Below are positions 1 to 10,460 of a stretch of DNA of 64,000 bases, one piece after another; positions within the stretch are counted from its first letter, which is position 1, and each line of letters opens with the position of its first letter. The stretch is from assembly GCA_026018925.1 (NCBI GenBank), contig JAKSZU010000008.1, positions 61,775,027 to 61,839,026 on the forward strand. Direction: 5' to 3'. The stretch is from Tupaia tana. Taxonomy: Eukaryota; Chordata; Mammalia; Scandentia; Tupaiidae. The position numbers and the translations under genes were made by a program. A model generated the notes under the pieces. That model saw only the letters and a list, made by a program, of their open reading frames with translations. It was not told the origin of the DNA and did no database searches.

Positions 1-111
1 GTAGTGTGGTCATTCTCCCTGGGGGCGTGATTTCTCACTTTCTGTCTCTCTCTCTCTCTGTCTCTCCAGTGAACACACATGCCCTATACTAAAAATCTCT
101 CAAAAAAAATC
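1..111 (+). mobile_element. SINE-A, 3' part, cut by window start
   Basis: The window opens inside a tRNA-derived SINE. Visible are the end of the central block (CCCTGGGGGC), the TC-rich tract, the CCCTATACTAAAAATC end and a short A tail. The tRNA-like head lies outside the window. Confidence 0.8.
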
Positions 112-265
112 TGCTATAAATTAATTCACTTCAAGTATAATGTCATATAACACTCTGGGACTGACTAGGAGCAAAGTGGCAACATCACTGGAATTCCAGC
201 ACCTATGTTGCTATGTAATCTGCCTAGTCATGGGTTCAGCTGAAGCAAGCAGGAATATAATCTTA

Positions 266-456
266 GGGGCCAGGTGGCAGCACAGTGGTACTACAACTTG
301 ACTCACATAGGAAAGGTCCTGGGTTTGCATTCTGGGACCTCCTTGACCATGCTAACTGAGGCTGAAGGTAAATGGTGGCAGGAAGGCCCTGTTGGGGGTG
401 CCTATCTCTTTTTATTTCTCTCTGTTTCTCTCATGAAAAAATAAATAAAAATAAGC
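266..456 (+). mobile_element. SINE-B, tRNA-derived
   Basis: Starts GGGGCCAGGTGGCAGCACAG, has a weak B-box-like stretch (GGGTTTGCATTCTGG), a middle unlike SINE-A (CCTCCTTGACC...GAGGCTGAAGG), then a TC-rich tract and an AAATAAATAAA-type tail. Related copies lie near 29.7, 30.0, 34.5 and 49.3 kb. It looks older than SINE-A. Confidence 0.7.
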
Positions 457-543
457 AATAATTTTTTCAAAGGAATGTAATCTCTATTAAAAGTAAAATC
501 ATTATAAAAATCACTTAAAAGATCAAATTAAGAGTGTAAAGTT

Positions 544-843
544 TTTTAAAAATTTTTGTTTACTTTTTGTTTTGTTGTGTTTTGTTTTGTTTTTCAGTTT
601 TGCTATAAGGTACGTACACTCACCAGAGAGACACAGAGAGAAGGAAAGTAAGAAATCACCCCCGAGGTGTGATGGCCATGCCACAATCCCTTCTCCTCCA
701 TTTTTCTCTCAGGATTTTGAGTATGCACACACACACATACACACACACGGCATGATTTTCCATCCTCCAGGTCCGGGACTAGAACTGTTTAGTCTGCCAT
801 GTGGGATCCTGCTGCTTTAATCTTCATGCTACCTGCTGTTCAA
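544..843 (-). mobile_element. SINE-A, older copy, first of two insertions at one site
   Basis: Reverse-strand SINE: T-rich tail, GCTATAAGGTACG, AGAGAGACACAGAGAG, central block, then a degraded tRNA head ending ACCTGCTG. It is bounded by the 13 bp direct repeat AGAGTGTAAAGTT at 531-543 and 844-856. The copy contains an (AC)n expansion near 727-749 and has lost most CpGs. Confidence 0.8.
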
Positions 844-856
844 AGAGTGTAAAGTT

Positions 857-1120
857 GTTTTTTTTTCTTTTTTTGGAGAGGTTTTTGCTATAGGGCGCGT
901 GCGCTCGCCAGACAGAGAGAGACAGAGAGATAGAAAGCGAGAAATCACCCCCCAGGGGGGATGGCCACGCCGCAATCCCCTCCCCTCCATTCTCCTCCTG
1001 GGATCTTGGGCATGCACGCACACGCGCCTGGCGTGAGTTTAAGCCACCGGGTCCAGGACTCGAACCGCGGTCAACTACGTGGGAGTCCAGCGACATAGCC
1101 ATTACGCCAACTGCTGGTCC
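857..1120 (-). mobile_element. SINE-A, young full-length copy
   Basis: Read on the minus strand it has the head GGGACCAGCAGTTGGCGTAA, B box GGTTCGAGTCC, CpG-rich GTAGTTGACCGCGG, central block, TC tract and A tail. It is flanked by AGAGTGTAAAGTT at 844-856 and 1124-1136, the same target repeat as the neighbouring older SINE. Confidence 0.92.
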
Positions 1121-1207
1121 CAAAGAGTGTAAAGTTTTAATATCCAAATTATTCAGGTTAATTTTCCAAAATAAAGGTCATTAAAACCATGAGATAAATG
1201 TATTTCT

Positions 1208-1441
1208 TTACTTCTTTCTTTCTTTCTTTTTTTTTATTTAAGAGAGATTTTTGCTATAGGGCGTGTGCATTCGCCAGAGAGACTAAGAGACAGAAAGAAA
1301 GAAATCAACCCCCTCCCCCCCAGGGTGAATGGCCATGCTGCAATCCCTTCTCCTCCATTCTCCTGTCAGGATCCAGGACTCAAACTGCAGTCAGCCATGT
1401 GGGAGTCCAGTGACATAACTATTAGGCCATCTGTTGGTCAC
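1208..1441 (-). mobile_element. SINE-A with internal deletion
   Basis: Tail, GCTATAGGGCGTGTGC, polypurine tract and tRNA head are present in reverse orientation, but part of the middle between CCTGTCAGGATC and the B box is missing. An 18 bp target duplication (TGAGATAAATGTATTTCT) lies at 1190-1207 and 1442-1459. Confidence 0.88.
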
Positions 1442-1522
1442 TGAGATAAATGTATTTCTAAACACCAGAATTTTAAAATGCATGTACTGTAGCGAAGCCT
1501 GTATTAAAACTAGGAAAAGTAT

Positions 1523-1790
1523 GGGACCAGCAGTTAGCGTAATGGCTATGTCGCTGGACTCCCATGTAGTCGACCGCGGTTCGAGTCCCGGACCCGGTGG
1601 CTTAAACTCACACCAGGCACGTGTGCATGCGTGCCCAAGATCCCGAGAGGAGAGTGGAGGAGAAGGGATTGCGGCATGGCCATCCCCCCTGGGGGGTGAT
1701 TTCCTGCTTTCTGTCTCTCTGTCTCTGTCTGTCTGGCGAGCGCACATGCCCTAAAAGCAAAAACCTCTCCAAAAAAAGAAAAAAAAAAAG
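1523..1790 (+). mobile_element. SINE-A, young full-length reference copy
   Basis: GGGACCAGCAGTTAGCGTAA head, A-box-like AGCGTAATGGC, canonical B box GGTTCGAGTCC, then GGTGGCTTAAACTCAC, the CCCCCCTGGGGGG palindrome, TC tract, GGCGAGCGC and A tail. A 16 bp duplication AAACTAGGAAAAGTAT flanks it at 1507-1522 and 1791-1806. Many CpGs survive. Pol III transcription and L1-driven insertion are inferred from family knowledge. Confidence 0.95.
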
Positions 1791-1806
1791 AAACTAGGAA
1801 AAGTAT

Positions 1807-3689
1807 AGCTATATATGTCATTGGACTGCCACAGGCTTTGGAAAGAGAAAGCATGCATCCCTGGTACCAAGAGAATAAGTGGTATCAAAACTATGGTTCA
1901 TGTTCAACAACACTTAAGAACTCACAGATGCAGTGCCAGCTGCTGAATGGCCTGTGCTCTTCTAGAGCTCAGTTTGGTAGAAGTGTAATGTTTTCATGCA
2001 TACCCTGCTTCCCCAGAAAAAACTGAGGCCACGGAATAATTACAGTTTCATTACAAAGTCTCAGCAACTTCCACAGAATGCTGCTCAATTTCCACTGGAA
2101 GTAGGGAAATCGCTTGTTAAAAACACTTCCTTATGCTTCTGTCTTCCACTCTGCTGAAAATTCTCCTTTCCTTCTGATTTTAGCCATTGCTGAAGGGTTA
2201 ACTTCTCTACCCTTGTATCACTCCCTAGATGCCATGTCCTGTAACCTTGTGCTTTGTCCTCGGCATGACAGCTGTTCCCTTGGTTTTGGCTGATGTAGTT
2301 GCTTTTGCTCACCAAAAGCAGCAGATTATTGGCTCCTTGCTCTTACTATATGCCTGTTGCTCCTGGCTGCCAGCCCCTTGACAGGTTGCTCTATCAATTT
2401 TATTAGGTAAAAGGTCCTGAGGGAGGCTTGGTCTACATAGATGGACTATATAATGCTACTGACATCTCCTTGGCAAAAGTGCAAATATTACTGTCTGACC
2501 TCCAAACCTCATGCCCATGACCCCCAGGTGGGGGAGTGACCCAGAAATAGCAAAGCGGATAATTAAGTCTTTGCCATCGCAGGTAAATGAGGAACAGAAA
2601 ATCCATGGGGCTCATGATTCTTATACAGTGTAGCATGTGGATAGTTATTACATTTTTTTTAACATTTTAAAAAAAGTTCTAAAAGGTAGAATACTTCTCC
2701 AGTTTATTGAAGTCTTTTGAGGATTTAAAAATTAATTATAAACAAGGCAAACTTTCAAAGGCTCATCAAATTCTGGAGATGTATGATCTAAATAAATCTT
2801 TTTATTTTGCAGATAAGAAATCTCAAGGATTTTTCCCCAGGTGACAATGACAATGAATTGGGAGCTAGCTGATTCACTTCCACGATATTTTCTCTATACT
2901 TTTTTATAATTTGTATTCTGAAAGACAAGCCCTAATTTAGGATTTCAATATCCAATCACCAAAAACACATTTTAGTTTTTACTCTGAATCTGCACCTCTT
3001 CTATTGATTGAAAAAAAAGGTAGAAATGTTTCTTCTCTTCTTCACACTCTTACCTGATTTTCATAAAAAACAAATAAGCAAACCTTCTAATCCTGTGACA
3101 GAGTTATCTGATACCTGTATGGGAGGTGGAGATCTTCTGGATAAATTCCTACATAGCAAACCAAATAAAACATGTCTATAAATAATCATGGCCATAAAAG
3201 CCAGACTACTTGCCCTGGGCCTAAGAGGAAGCAGATCAGTAAATAAAAATGAGAAGATATGGATTGTGCCAGACAAGGACAAGAGGCAGTATGACCTGTT
3301 CTTCTATTGCTAGCCCTCCATAGTTGTGGTGTGTGTGGTGGAGAGATAGAAGTATGTGGTGAGGAGGATGGTGACTCTTTTTATTTATTTTTTTGTTTAT
3401 CAGGAAGGTTATTTATGAAGAAAATTCTTTTTCACTTTGATTTCTGACTGGCCTATTGAAAGAGATATAAAATATAAGACACATTTAGGAAAAAACCTGA
3501 TTTAAGAAAAACAAAACTGATGATAATTTTGAGGACTCATAGAGGCATACTGGACCTGGGTCCCACTTTGCTGGTGATCAATTGGCTGAGACAGGAGGGT
3601 GACTCTATTTTTAGCCATCAGTGCTATGCTTGTAATTCCTTACCTGAAAGATTTAATGCCTACTAAACAACAGAAGGAATTCATGTCCT
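1807..3689. other. No gene or repeat recognised
   Basis: AT-rich sequence with only short chance ORFs and no repeat I can name. A GGTGGGGGAGTGACCC patch near 2528-2543 is the only GC-rich spot. It may be unique sequence or very decayed repeats. Confidence 0.5.
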
Positions 3690-3865
3690 CAATATGTGAC
3701 CTCAGAGACCTGGGTCCCAACCCTGCCCTGACACTTTGCTATGTGTTTCGGGGAAGGCTCTTAATAGCTCCAAACTTTGGTTTCTTCCTTTTTAACAGAG
3801 AAGTAACCATATCTTCCTCCAGGGATTATAGTGAGACTGAAATGAGATAGCACAAACAGAACTCC
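3690..3865 (+). mobile_element. MIR fragment
   Basis: The order GACCTGGGTCCCAACCCTG, then CCAAACTTTGGTTTCTTCC, then GATTATAGTGAGACTGAAAT follows the MIR core and 3' part (tRNA B-box region, 'cctcagtttcctc' segment, 'gattaaatgag' segment). Highly diverged. Confidence 0.65.
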
Positions 3866-4734
3866 TGGTATTCATAGAGGCCCAATTAGTACAGTTTTCA
3901 TCTTACGTTTGCATTAGTAAATAGGAGGGAGGGAAAATATGAACAGTGTAGAGAAAATCAAGTTGTTGGTTTTATTTCTTTGCAGGCTAGTGATGTTAAA
4001 AAGTCCTTTCTGAGAATGTACTTGGGTACAGTGGAATTCCTCCTAAAGTCATTTGAATGCACTCTGGGTTTGGGAAACTATCTAGGGATGCCATGTTTGA
4101 TACAAGAGACTGGTGAAGCAATTTTTGGCCTTTTTCACTTTCGAACCCCTGAGATCTATCTTTTTTTGCTCATTCTGCTTTCCTCTTCTCCCACTCTTTT
4201 TCCTTCTTTCTGGCACTGCCGCAATAATTTCCTGGGCAACAACCCAGTTTCTCTTTTTAATAGTGTGCCCTCTTGCAACAGGTTTAGTAAGAACTGGAAC
4301 AGAATGAGATATAATGGAAGGAAGACCTTAAGCCCCCCTCACATACTCAGAACGCTCCCAGCCCTGAAGACCACCCTTCAGGAACTTTTGTTGTGACCTC
4401 CTTTCTTTTCTGTCTAGTCTTATTCATCTGTTTCAGATGAGGGTGAAAGGTCTCTGGGTGGAGCCACAGTAATTTCACTAGGAACTCTCCCAGCAATGCA
4501 AGGAGACATTGGGGAAAACCAAGACAGAAAAAAATAGATGCAAGAAGGAGAAACTGCTGCCAGAAATTGTTATTGAATCTGGTTGGATTTATTTAGAGCA
4601 TCTTGTGTTGCATATAAATCTGAACCAAACAAATTTCTAAGCCAGCCTGTTTAGACCAAGTTGACATTTCCACAGAAACTAAAGCTGTGCCTCTATGATG
4701 CCAAAATATCTGGATAAAAAGTGAAAAACTGCAT
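3866..4734. other. No gene or repeat recognised
   Basis: Contains the longest non-repeat ORF of this part (138 codons, 3980-4396). It shows no recognisable domain or splice context, and its composition is like its surroundings. Treated as non-coding. Confidence 0.5.
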
Positions 4735-4870
4735 CAATAAACAAGTATCTGTTAATTCTATTATCCAAGTCCGCCCTGTACCCAGACAGCAATGATAATG
4801 TAAGAGAAGTAGAACAGGGTATTTCTCTTCAAGGAGTTTGCAATATGGCAGTAGAAATGAATAATAATAG
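4735..4870 (-). mobile_element. L2 3'-end fragment, probable
   Basis: TTCAAGGAGTTTGCAATATG resembles the reverse complement of the L2 3' region ('...attgtaagctccttgaa...'), preceded by AACAAGTATCTGTTAAT. Weak, short match judged by eye. Confidence 0.4.
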
Positions 4871-4950
4871 AAACCTGGCTAAAATATCAGCCAACCACCG
4901 ATTACTCTCCAGTTTTCCCATTATTGTCTTTATCTACTATCTATTTCTTT

Positions 4951-4990
4951 CTACCTACCCATCCATCCATCCATCCATCCATCCATCCAT
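4951..4990 (+). repeat. (CCAT)n microsatellite
   Basis: About nine units of ATCC/CCAT preceded by CTACCTACC, in a wider CTAT/CCAT-rich stretch (4,930-5,045). Confidence 0.95.
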
Positions 4991-5079
4991 TTGCCCGTGC
5001 ATCTATCCTTCTATCTACGGAATCTAATCTTTCTTTACCTCTATCTCCACCCATTAATAAAAAAGACATTTACATATTT

Positions 5080-5216
5080 ATTTTCTTAGTCATTTTCTCC
5101 CCTCCAGAATGTAAGCTCTATGAAAAGAGAACTCGATTTTACTTGCTGTTGTATCTTTGGTCTAAGAGCTGAGTCTGAAACAGAGTTGATACTCTATAGA
5201 TGTTTTTTCAGTGAAA
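5080..5216 (+). mobile_element. L2 3'-end fragment
   Basis: CCAGAATGTAAGCTCTATGA, then a TTGTATCTTTGGTCTAAGAG segment and GATACTCTATAGATGTTTTT, follow the order of the L2 3' terminus (AATGTAAGCTCC...TGTATCCCC...GTGCTCAATAAATG). Confidence 0.7.
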
Positions 5217-7260
5217 CACGACACTGAGCAACAAGATATCAACAAGAGAGTCAGGAGAATCTCCATGGAAAAAAGTCATCCTCATTTGAGTCATGGAGGT
5301 CAGACAGAATTCGGATGGACAAGAGGAAGAGAGCATTTCAGTCCTAGGTATTGCCTGCCCTAAGACTCCAGGGCTGGCACAGCTCAAGAAATGTGTAAGA
5401 AATATTCCCACTCTTTCTAAAAAAAATGAGTAGGACTCCAATGTCCAGCTGCTTTGATTTAGGTGGGTAAAATATTATTAATAGAATTGTTTTCTCAATT
5501 CACAGATGCCAGTATCATTCAAGCAAAGTTTTCAAGAATTTATCTTATCATTGTAGAAGCCTGTAACCGGAACCTTCATTCCAGCAATGGATACTCCCTG
5601 TATATTGGCATAACTGAAATTCAATCTTTAGAGCCTTTATTACCAGAGTAGTTACTATGGATGCCCACCTTGTTCTTTGATTTCTAGGGTAGTCTCTAAT
5701 CCCTTTTGTCCTTCCTGCTTTATGGTCACTTGCAATGACACTCAATAGATACTCCTTTCCTCCCTGTTTACTGAAACAGATCTCATATTTAGTTGGTTAT
5801 ACATAAACAAACAAACCCTAAAGCTAGAAACACTGTCTTCTGCTTTTGCTACTGTCCACGTGCCTTCTCACACACATGAGATCATACATCCATTCTTCGC
5901 TGATGATCCTCGATCCTAGACACAGGTCTTTGCCCAGCAGAAGCCATTTAGAGAGAGTTAATTTTGAAGGTAGTTGATCATTCCTGAAGAAATTGTGAGT
6001 TTATTAAAGAGCCCAAAATTAGAATCCAAAAAGTCATGGTCATTTCTTATTTAAGGAAAGGACATCAGAAATAAATACTCATATTATTTCCATCATAAAA
6101 CATGCTGGCTGCTATTAGTTCTGCATGTGTAAAGTGTCTAGCTATGCGCACCCATCACTATTACAGGCAGTGAGGTCTAGGTTTAGTTTGAACTATATTA
6201 AAAAAAAATAAAAACATAAAAGCCATGGATAATATGGATACTGGTAGACTAAAGATAGAAATGAAGAAGTTCAGTTAATCCTGACCTCAAACTATTTAAG
6301 TGCATTACAGAACAAATACACCTTCCCAGCTATCTTGCAGCTCAAATAGTTTGATATTAAATCTTCTGTTGAGATGGTCATTTTTATATAAATAAATATT
6401 CATTTGGCAGTGTAAATTACCATGGTGGTAAATTGTATTTCTAGCCTTTCGTTCCTCTTTTTGAGCTTCTTTTTTGCTTGCTATCTCCTAATCCCAAAGT
6501 TCATCTTTCCCCTGCATTCTTCTCACATGGTGCAGTTTGCCTGGTTGCTCAAGGCAATTTGCCTTCACACATTTCCCAATCAACAATTAGTCAAAAGGCA
6601 ATTTCCTAAATCACTACTTCTCTGAAAGCAATCCTTTGAAAAGAATGGCTTTTTACAAATTGCCTTTTGGGGAGATGGCCCATGTTCCTCCCTCAGTGAG
6701 TGACCTTATCCACTCAAAGGGATTACACTGTCTCTGTAGACTCATGTCTTCCACATCTGTGTCATTTAATATTCAAATTGTGTGGCCCCTCAGACACTTT
6801 AAAATCAATGTCTAAAATTCCTTCTCAGTTTTTTCTTCCAAAGTGTTGCTCTAGTATTTCAGATCTCAGTGAAAAGGAACATGTGTCACCCTTTCTCCAA
6901 AGTCAGAAACCTGAGTCATTGTAGATTCACTCATCTTTGTATCCTCCATATTTAATCAATTGTGTAGTCCTGCTGATTTTATCCTAATTAAGTAGGAGAA
7001 TAAAATCTGTCAGATTTGTTTTCCCCATGGGTTCCTAAGCGCTTCTCAATCAATCACCTCCTCTTCACGAATGTCCTCTACAGATGAATGTCTGGTCTAT
7101 CCCACCTCTCTCCAGGCTACCCGAGGAATATTACAATGTGATCTTAATTCATCTACTTCCATTTAATTTTTCCCTTCTAACATTTCTCCTTTACTCTGCT
7201 ACTGGAGTAAACTACTCTACTCTATTTAAAATAATGCAGAGCTCACTTTGTCTATAGCAT
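5217..7260. other. No gene or repeat recognised
   Basis: Two kilobases of AT-rich sequence without a lineage SINE or a nameable old repeat, and only short ORFs. It could include unique or constrained sequence; nothing in it identifies a function. Confidence 0.45.
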
Positions 7261-7405
7261 AGTTCCCCAAACTGTGCTTCATGGAACATAGACCCTGCAG
7301 GTGACCTGTGTTCAAAAACACTCAGGAAATGCTGCAAAATCACAAAGGCTACTGATGACATGAAGGTTCCTGAAAGGACTTGATGCTAAGAAATCTGCTT
7401 AATGT

Positions 7406-7727
7406 TGTTATGCCCACCCCACCCCAATGCATACACTGAAGCTCTAATCACGGCGTAATGGTGTTTGGAGGTAGGGTCTTTGGGAAGTGATTAGATCAAG
7501 AAAGTGAAGCCCTCATGAATGGGGTTAACTAGCTCTCTTTCTGCCATGCAAGTATACGATGAAAAGTCAACCGTCTACAGCCCCAGAAAACCTTGTCCCC
7601 AACAACAACCAACCATGCTGGTGCCTGACCACATATTACCAGCTTTTAAAGCTATAAGAAACAAACTTTTGTTCTTGATAAGTTACCTAGTCTACAGTAC
7701 TTTGCTAAAGCAGCCCAAACTAAAATA
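7406..7727 (+). mobile_element. MaLR (MLT1/MST-type) LTR
   Basis: Starts TGTTATGCCCACCCC and contains TGTTTGGAGGTAGGGTCTTT, GTGATTAGATCA, GCCCTCATGAATGGGGTTA, TTTCTGCCATGCAAG and a 3' end AGTACTTTGCTAAAGCAGCC. These are the ordered hallmarks of ERVL-MaLR LTRs. Solo LTR; no internal sequence seen. Confidence 0.85.
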
Positions 7728-7874
7728 ATTGTGTAATCCGGTATATCCCACATGCATTTGATTTATGATCTCTTTTTTTCCAAGGGACTATTAACAACCT
7801 GTGGAATACATTTTTCAAGTGCTACAGTGGTCTGATGATGCCTGGGATGGGAAGTAAATGACTGACCTAGTCCA

Positions 7875-8262
7875 CGGCCCCTGTCTCCTTTCTTGCCCTC
7901 TTCACCCTACAGTTTATATTCTAGGAAACCTGCAATACTTGCAGTTCCTCAGAGCAGCATGCTCTTCCCCACGTGCTGTTGGCATGTTGCCCCCTTTACC
8001 TGAAATGTCTTACTCTAAACTCACCCCGCCACCTCTTTCTCACTCCTACTCATATTTCAAAACGTGTCTCAAGTTTAATCTCTTGTAGGAAACTTATTCT
8101 GACCTTACTGATCTGGTTTTGGATTTTCTCATAATGTATTCATATTCATTATAGTATTTACCACATTTTAATAAAAGTAATTTTATAATTCTCACTTGTG
8201 CAATCTCCTCAGGGATCAAATTATTAACACATAGTAAGTGCTCAAGAAATAGCTGTTAAACT
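7875..8262 (+). mobile_element. L2 fragment with 3' end
   Basis: Segments match the L2 3' region in order: CCCTTTACCTGAAATGTCTT, a TCTCAAGTTTAATCTCTTG stretch, TTATTCTGACC, CTCAGGGATCAAATTA and CACATAGTAAGTGCTCAAGA near the end. Old and diverged. Confidence 0.75.
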
Positions 8263-8424
8263 GAAATTAACTGACCACCTGAAGGCAATATTACAATATA
8301 GTGAAGTTTTTAAGGCTGTTTAAATCTGATAACTGCAAAATATTTCAAAAATATATTTGGAAAACTTTTTATGAAAAGTAGTCGATAACATACATTGTAT
8401 TTTTAAATTCATGTCTTTTTCCCA

Positions 8425-8660
8425 CTTCTTTTATTATGCCAGAGAGTATGTATTAGTATGTGTAGATAAGAGAGAGAGAAGAGAAAGCACCACTAATGGA
8501 ACTAATCATGCCCCAATCCTTTTTCATTCAATTCTTCTTCAGCAAGTGCCTGCATCCCTAGTGTGTAAGATTCCTAAGCAGGGACTCAAACCCTGGTCTG
8601 CTATGTGGAATGTAGCTTTTTCTGCATAGCACTTAACCATGGTGCTATGGAGGCTATCCA
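8425..8660 (-). mobile_element. Old tRNA-derived SINE (SINE-A-like)
   Basis: Reverse orientation: AGAGAGTATGTATTAGTATG, purine-rich AGATAAGAGAGAGAGAAGAG, CATGCCCCAATCC, then GGGACTCAAACCCTGGTCTG (B-box complement) and CTTAACCATGGTGCTATGG (A-box region). Strongly diverged; the only tRNA-type SINE between 1.8 and 13.2 kb. Confidence 0.65.
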
Positions 8661-9285
8661 ACTAATGCCTTTTTAAATTAGTGACAGTCCATTTATTAAT
8701 GTTGTTAATGATTTTTCATGCAATTTTCCTTTCTCATTGGCATTTGCATATTTCAATTATTCATATCAGATATTTTAATGTTTATTACTAAAAATGAGTA
8801 AAATAAGAAAATCTTCATTACCTCACCTTTCTACTGTGGGAATTAGTATATATACTACTTTGGATCTTGTAAGGTACAAGTTACTTAACACTAATATAAG
8901 GACACCAAATTCATGTCTTTGCTCAAATTTATTTAAATAAAGAACAGCTGTTGTTCATTTTATTTGCCTTCAACTTACCAAACCTGTTTGGGCCATATAG
9001 CAGGTCTCAGCCAAGACTTCTATGTTTAGCTGTATATAAAAGATGACAGCTTTTCTTCTGGGTAAAATTACCTCATGCCACGTGTTTCCTCTAAAACTCT
9101 GCTCCACTGTATTCAAGATCTAAGTTTCCAAGAGAGAGCACAGATCAATAACCAAGTTTGAAATCTTTATCAACTTATTTATGGGTACAGGTTGTGCCCA
9201 TAGCAATAATGTATAATAAATGTTTGAGCTAAATATTCACTGATCCTAACTTACTTACCTCATATTAAATAAATTATTCCCCTTA
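8661..9285. other. No gene or repeat recognised
   Basis: AT-rich, no nameable repeat and no convincing ORF. Confidence 0.45.
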
Positions 9286-9365
9286 TTTATTCATTTATTC
9301 CTTCACTTTTTCAACAAATATATACTGAGCATCTACTAGGTGCCAGTACTCTGCTGACACAAAGG
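9286..9365 (-). mobile_element. L2 3'-terminus fragment
   Basis: TTTTTCAACAAATATATACT, GAGCATCTACTAGGTGCCAG is the reverse complement of the L2 3' end (CTGGCACATAGTAGGTGCTCAATAAATATTTGTTGAA). Confidence 0.65.
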
Positions 9366-9409
9366 CCACAGTGGCATAATAATAGTAATAATACAACAAA
9401 TAATAGCTA

Positions 9410-9640
9410 TATATGTTGGGCATATATAATGAGTAAAGAACCATGCTAAGTATGTGTATTTTCTTGTTTGATCCTTACAAGTCTGTGTGAGGAAAGTGCA
9501 TGGCTGTCCTTTCTGATATATTAGGACGCCGAAACATAGAGACGTTGGTATAGTACCCAAGGTCGTAGAGCTTACACATAGCAGAGCCACGTTTGAATCC
9601 AGACTGTCTGTCTCCTGAGAAGCCCCTGTGCTTAGTTACC
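9410..9640 (-). mobile_element. MIR
   Basis: Reverse complement of MIR in order: TGATCCTTACAAGTCTGTGT, CGCCGAAACATAGAGACGTT, ACCCAAGGTCGTAGAGCTTA, AGAGCCACGTTTGAATCCAG. The last string is the complement of the tRNA B box. Confidence 0.8.
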
Positions 9641-10150
9641 AGGCAAAAAAGCCTGCCGCTGGTCACACAATACCACTCTACCATCAAACTTTCCACAGAC
9701 ACGGTCTTTACCCAACCATGTCAGGCTGCATCCTGAATAGCATTGAGCAGGAACTGTTTAAGAGCTTTTGGAATGAAAAGGCTTAGAAAATTAAATTAAA
9801 ATGTTTACTTTTTTAATCAAACAACTTTGGAATATATGATACTGGTGAGTGTTTGATGAATATTAACTAATTGTAGTTAATGGTAAACTGTAGTTAATGT
9901 GGTTGTACTGTGTGACCTTTGAGATACCTTTCAACCAGGAGATTCTGAGATTAAAAAGGTGGCCTAATCTAGTTGTTTTTAGATTCCATCTCCAGACTGT
10001 CTCTTGAAAAACACATACAATTCAAGTTATTTTCAAAGTAGACTGGTCTAAGCAAGATACGTGTTTATATTTATACCAAGCAGAAGAGTGGCCAGTTAGG
10101 CAAATATTTTATCTCAACTTGTGTTCTGTGAGAAATGGAACTCAAGATAA
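9641..10150. other. No gene or repeat recognised
   Basis: AT-rich. GTAGTTAATG occurs twice close together near 9,872 and 9,891. No gene signal. Confidence 0.4.
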
Positions 10151-10254
10151 AAAAAAAACTGGCCCAGCCACAGTGCCACATACTGCTAACATGTTGTGTT
10201 CCACAAGCTGAAACCACATGAGGTGCCCTTGATCAGTTCTTGGACATACCTAAT

Positions 10255-10460
10255 GACCAGGCATGGTGGTGTTCACCTGTACTTCTAGTAACTTAGGGAA
10301 GCTGAGGCAGGAGGAGCATGGATTTGAGGCTAACCTGGGCATCTGTCTAGTAAAGCAACGCTGTCTGAAAGAAAGACACGTCTAGTGGTGCCATACCTAT
10401 AGCCCCAGCTGGGGGGAGGGAGGCAGGAAGATCCTGACATGGCAAGTCCCTGCCTTTTTG
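10255..10460 (+). mobile_element. 7SL-derived dimeric SINE (Alu/B1-like)
   Basis: Left arm 10,255-10,368: GACCAGGCATGGTGGTGTTC, AGGGAAGCTGAGGCAGGAGG, GAGGCTAACCTGGGC, ending CGCTGTCTGAAAG. Right arm 10,384-10,455: CCTATAGCCCCAGCT, GGGAGGCAGGAAGATCCTGA. These follow 7SL RNA-derived Alu-domain SINEs. The rodent B1 internal 29 bp duplication is not evident. The A-rich stretch and about 100 bp upstream (10,151-10,254) may belong to it or to another repeat. Confidence 0.75.

Noticed and set aside
930..970. CCCCCCAGGGGGG palindromes as transcription terminators or operators
   Set aside because: They occur at the same place in every SINE-A and are a family feature, not site-specific signals.
1523..1600. 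Possible real tRNA gene because of A and B boxes
   Set aside because: The cloverleaf is not complete, the sequence continues into the SINE body and the unit recurs many times with target duplications.
1434..1754. ORFs of 60-110 codons with the recurring peptide VDRGSSPGPGGLN (also at 824, 31828, 33989, 35798, 40399, 41694, 48801 and others)
   Set aside because: All are translations of SINE-A copies in either strand. The shared peptide comes from the conserved tRNA-like head, not from a protein family.
3980..4396. 138-codon ORF as a possible gene
   Set aside because: No domain, no codon bias that stands out, no promoter or splice context; length is within chance for 64 kb and six frames.
4951..4990. 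CRISPR-like short repeats
   Set aside because: Simple (CCAT)n microsatellite without spacers. The whole window is eukaryotic.
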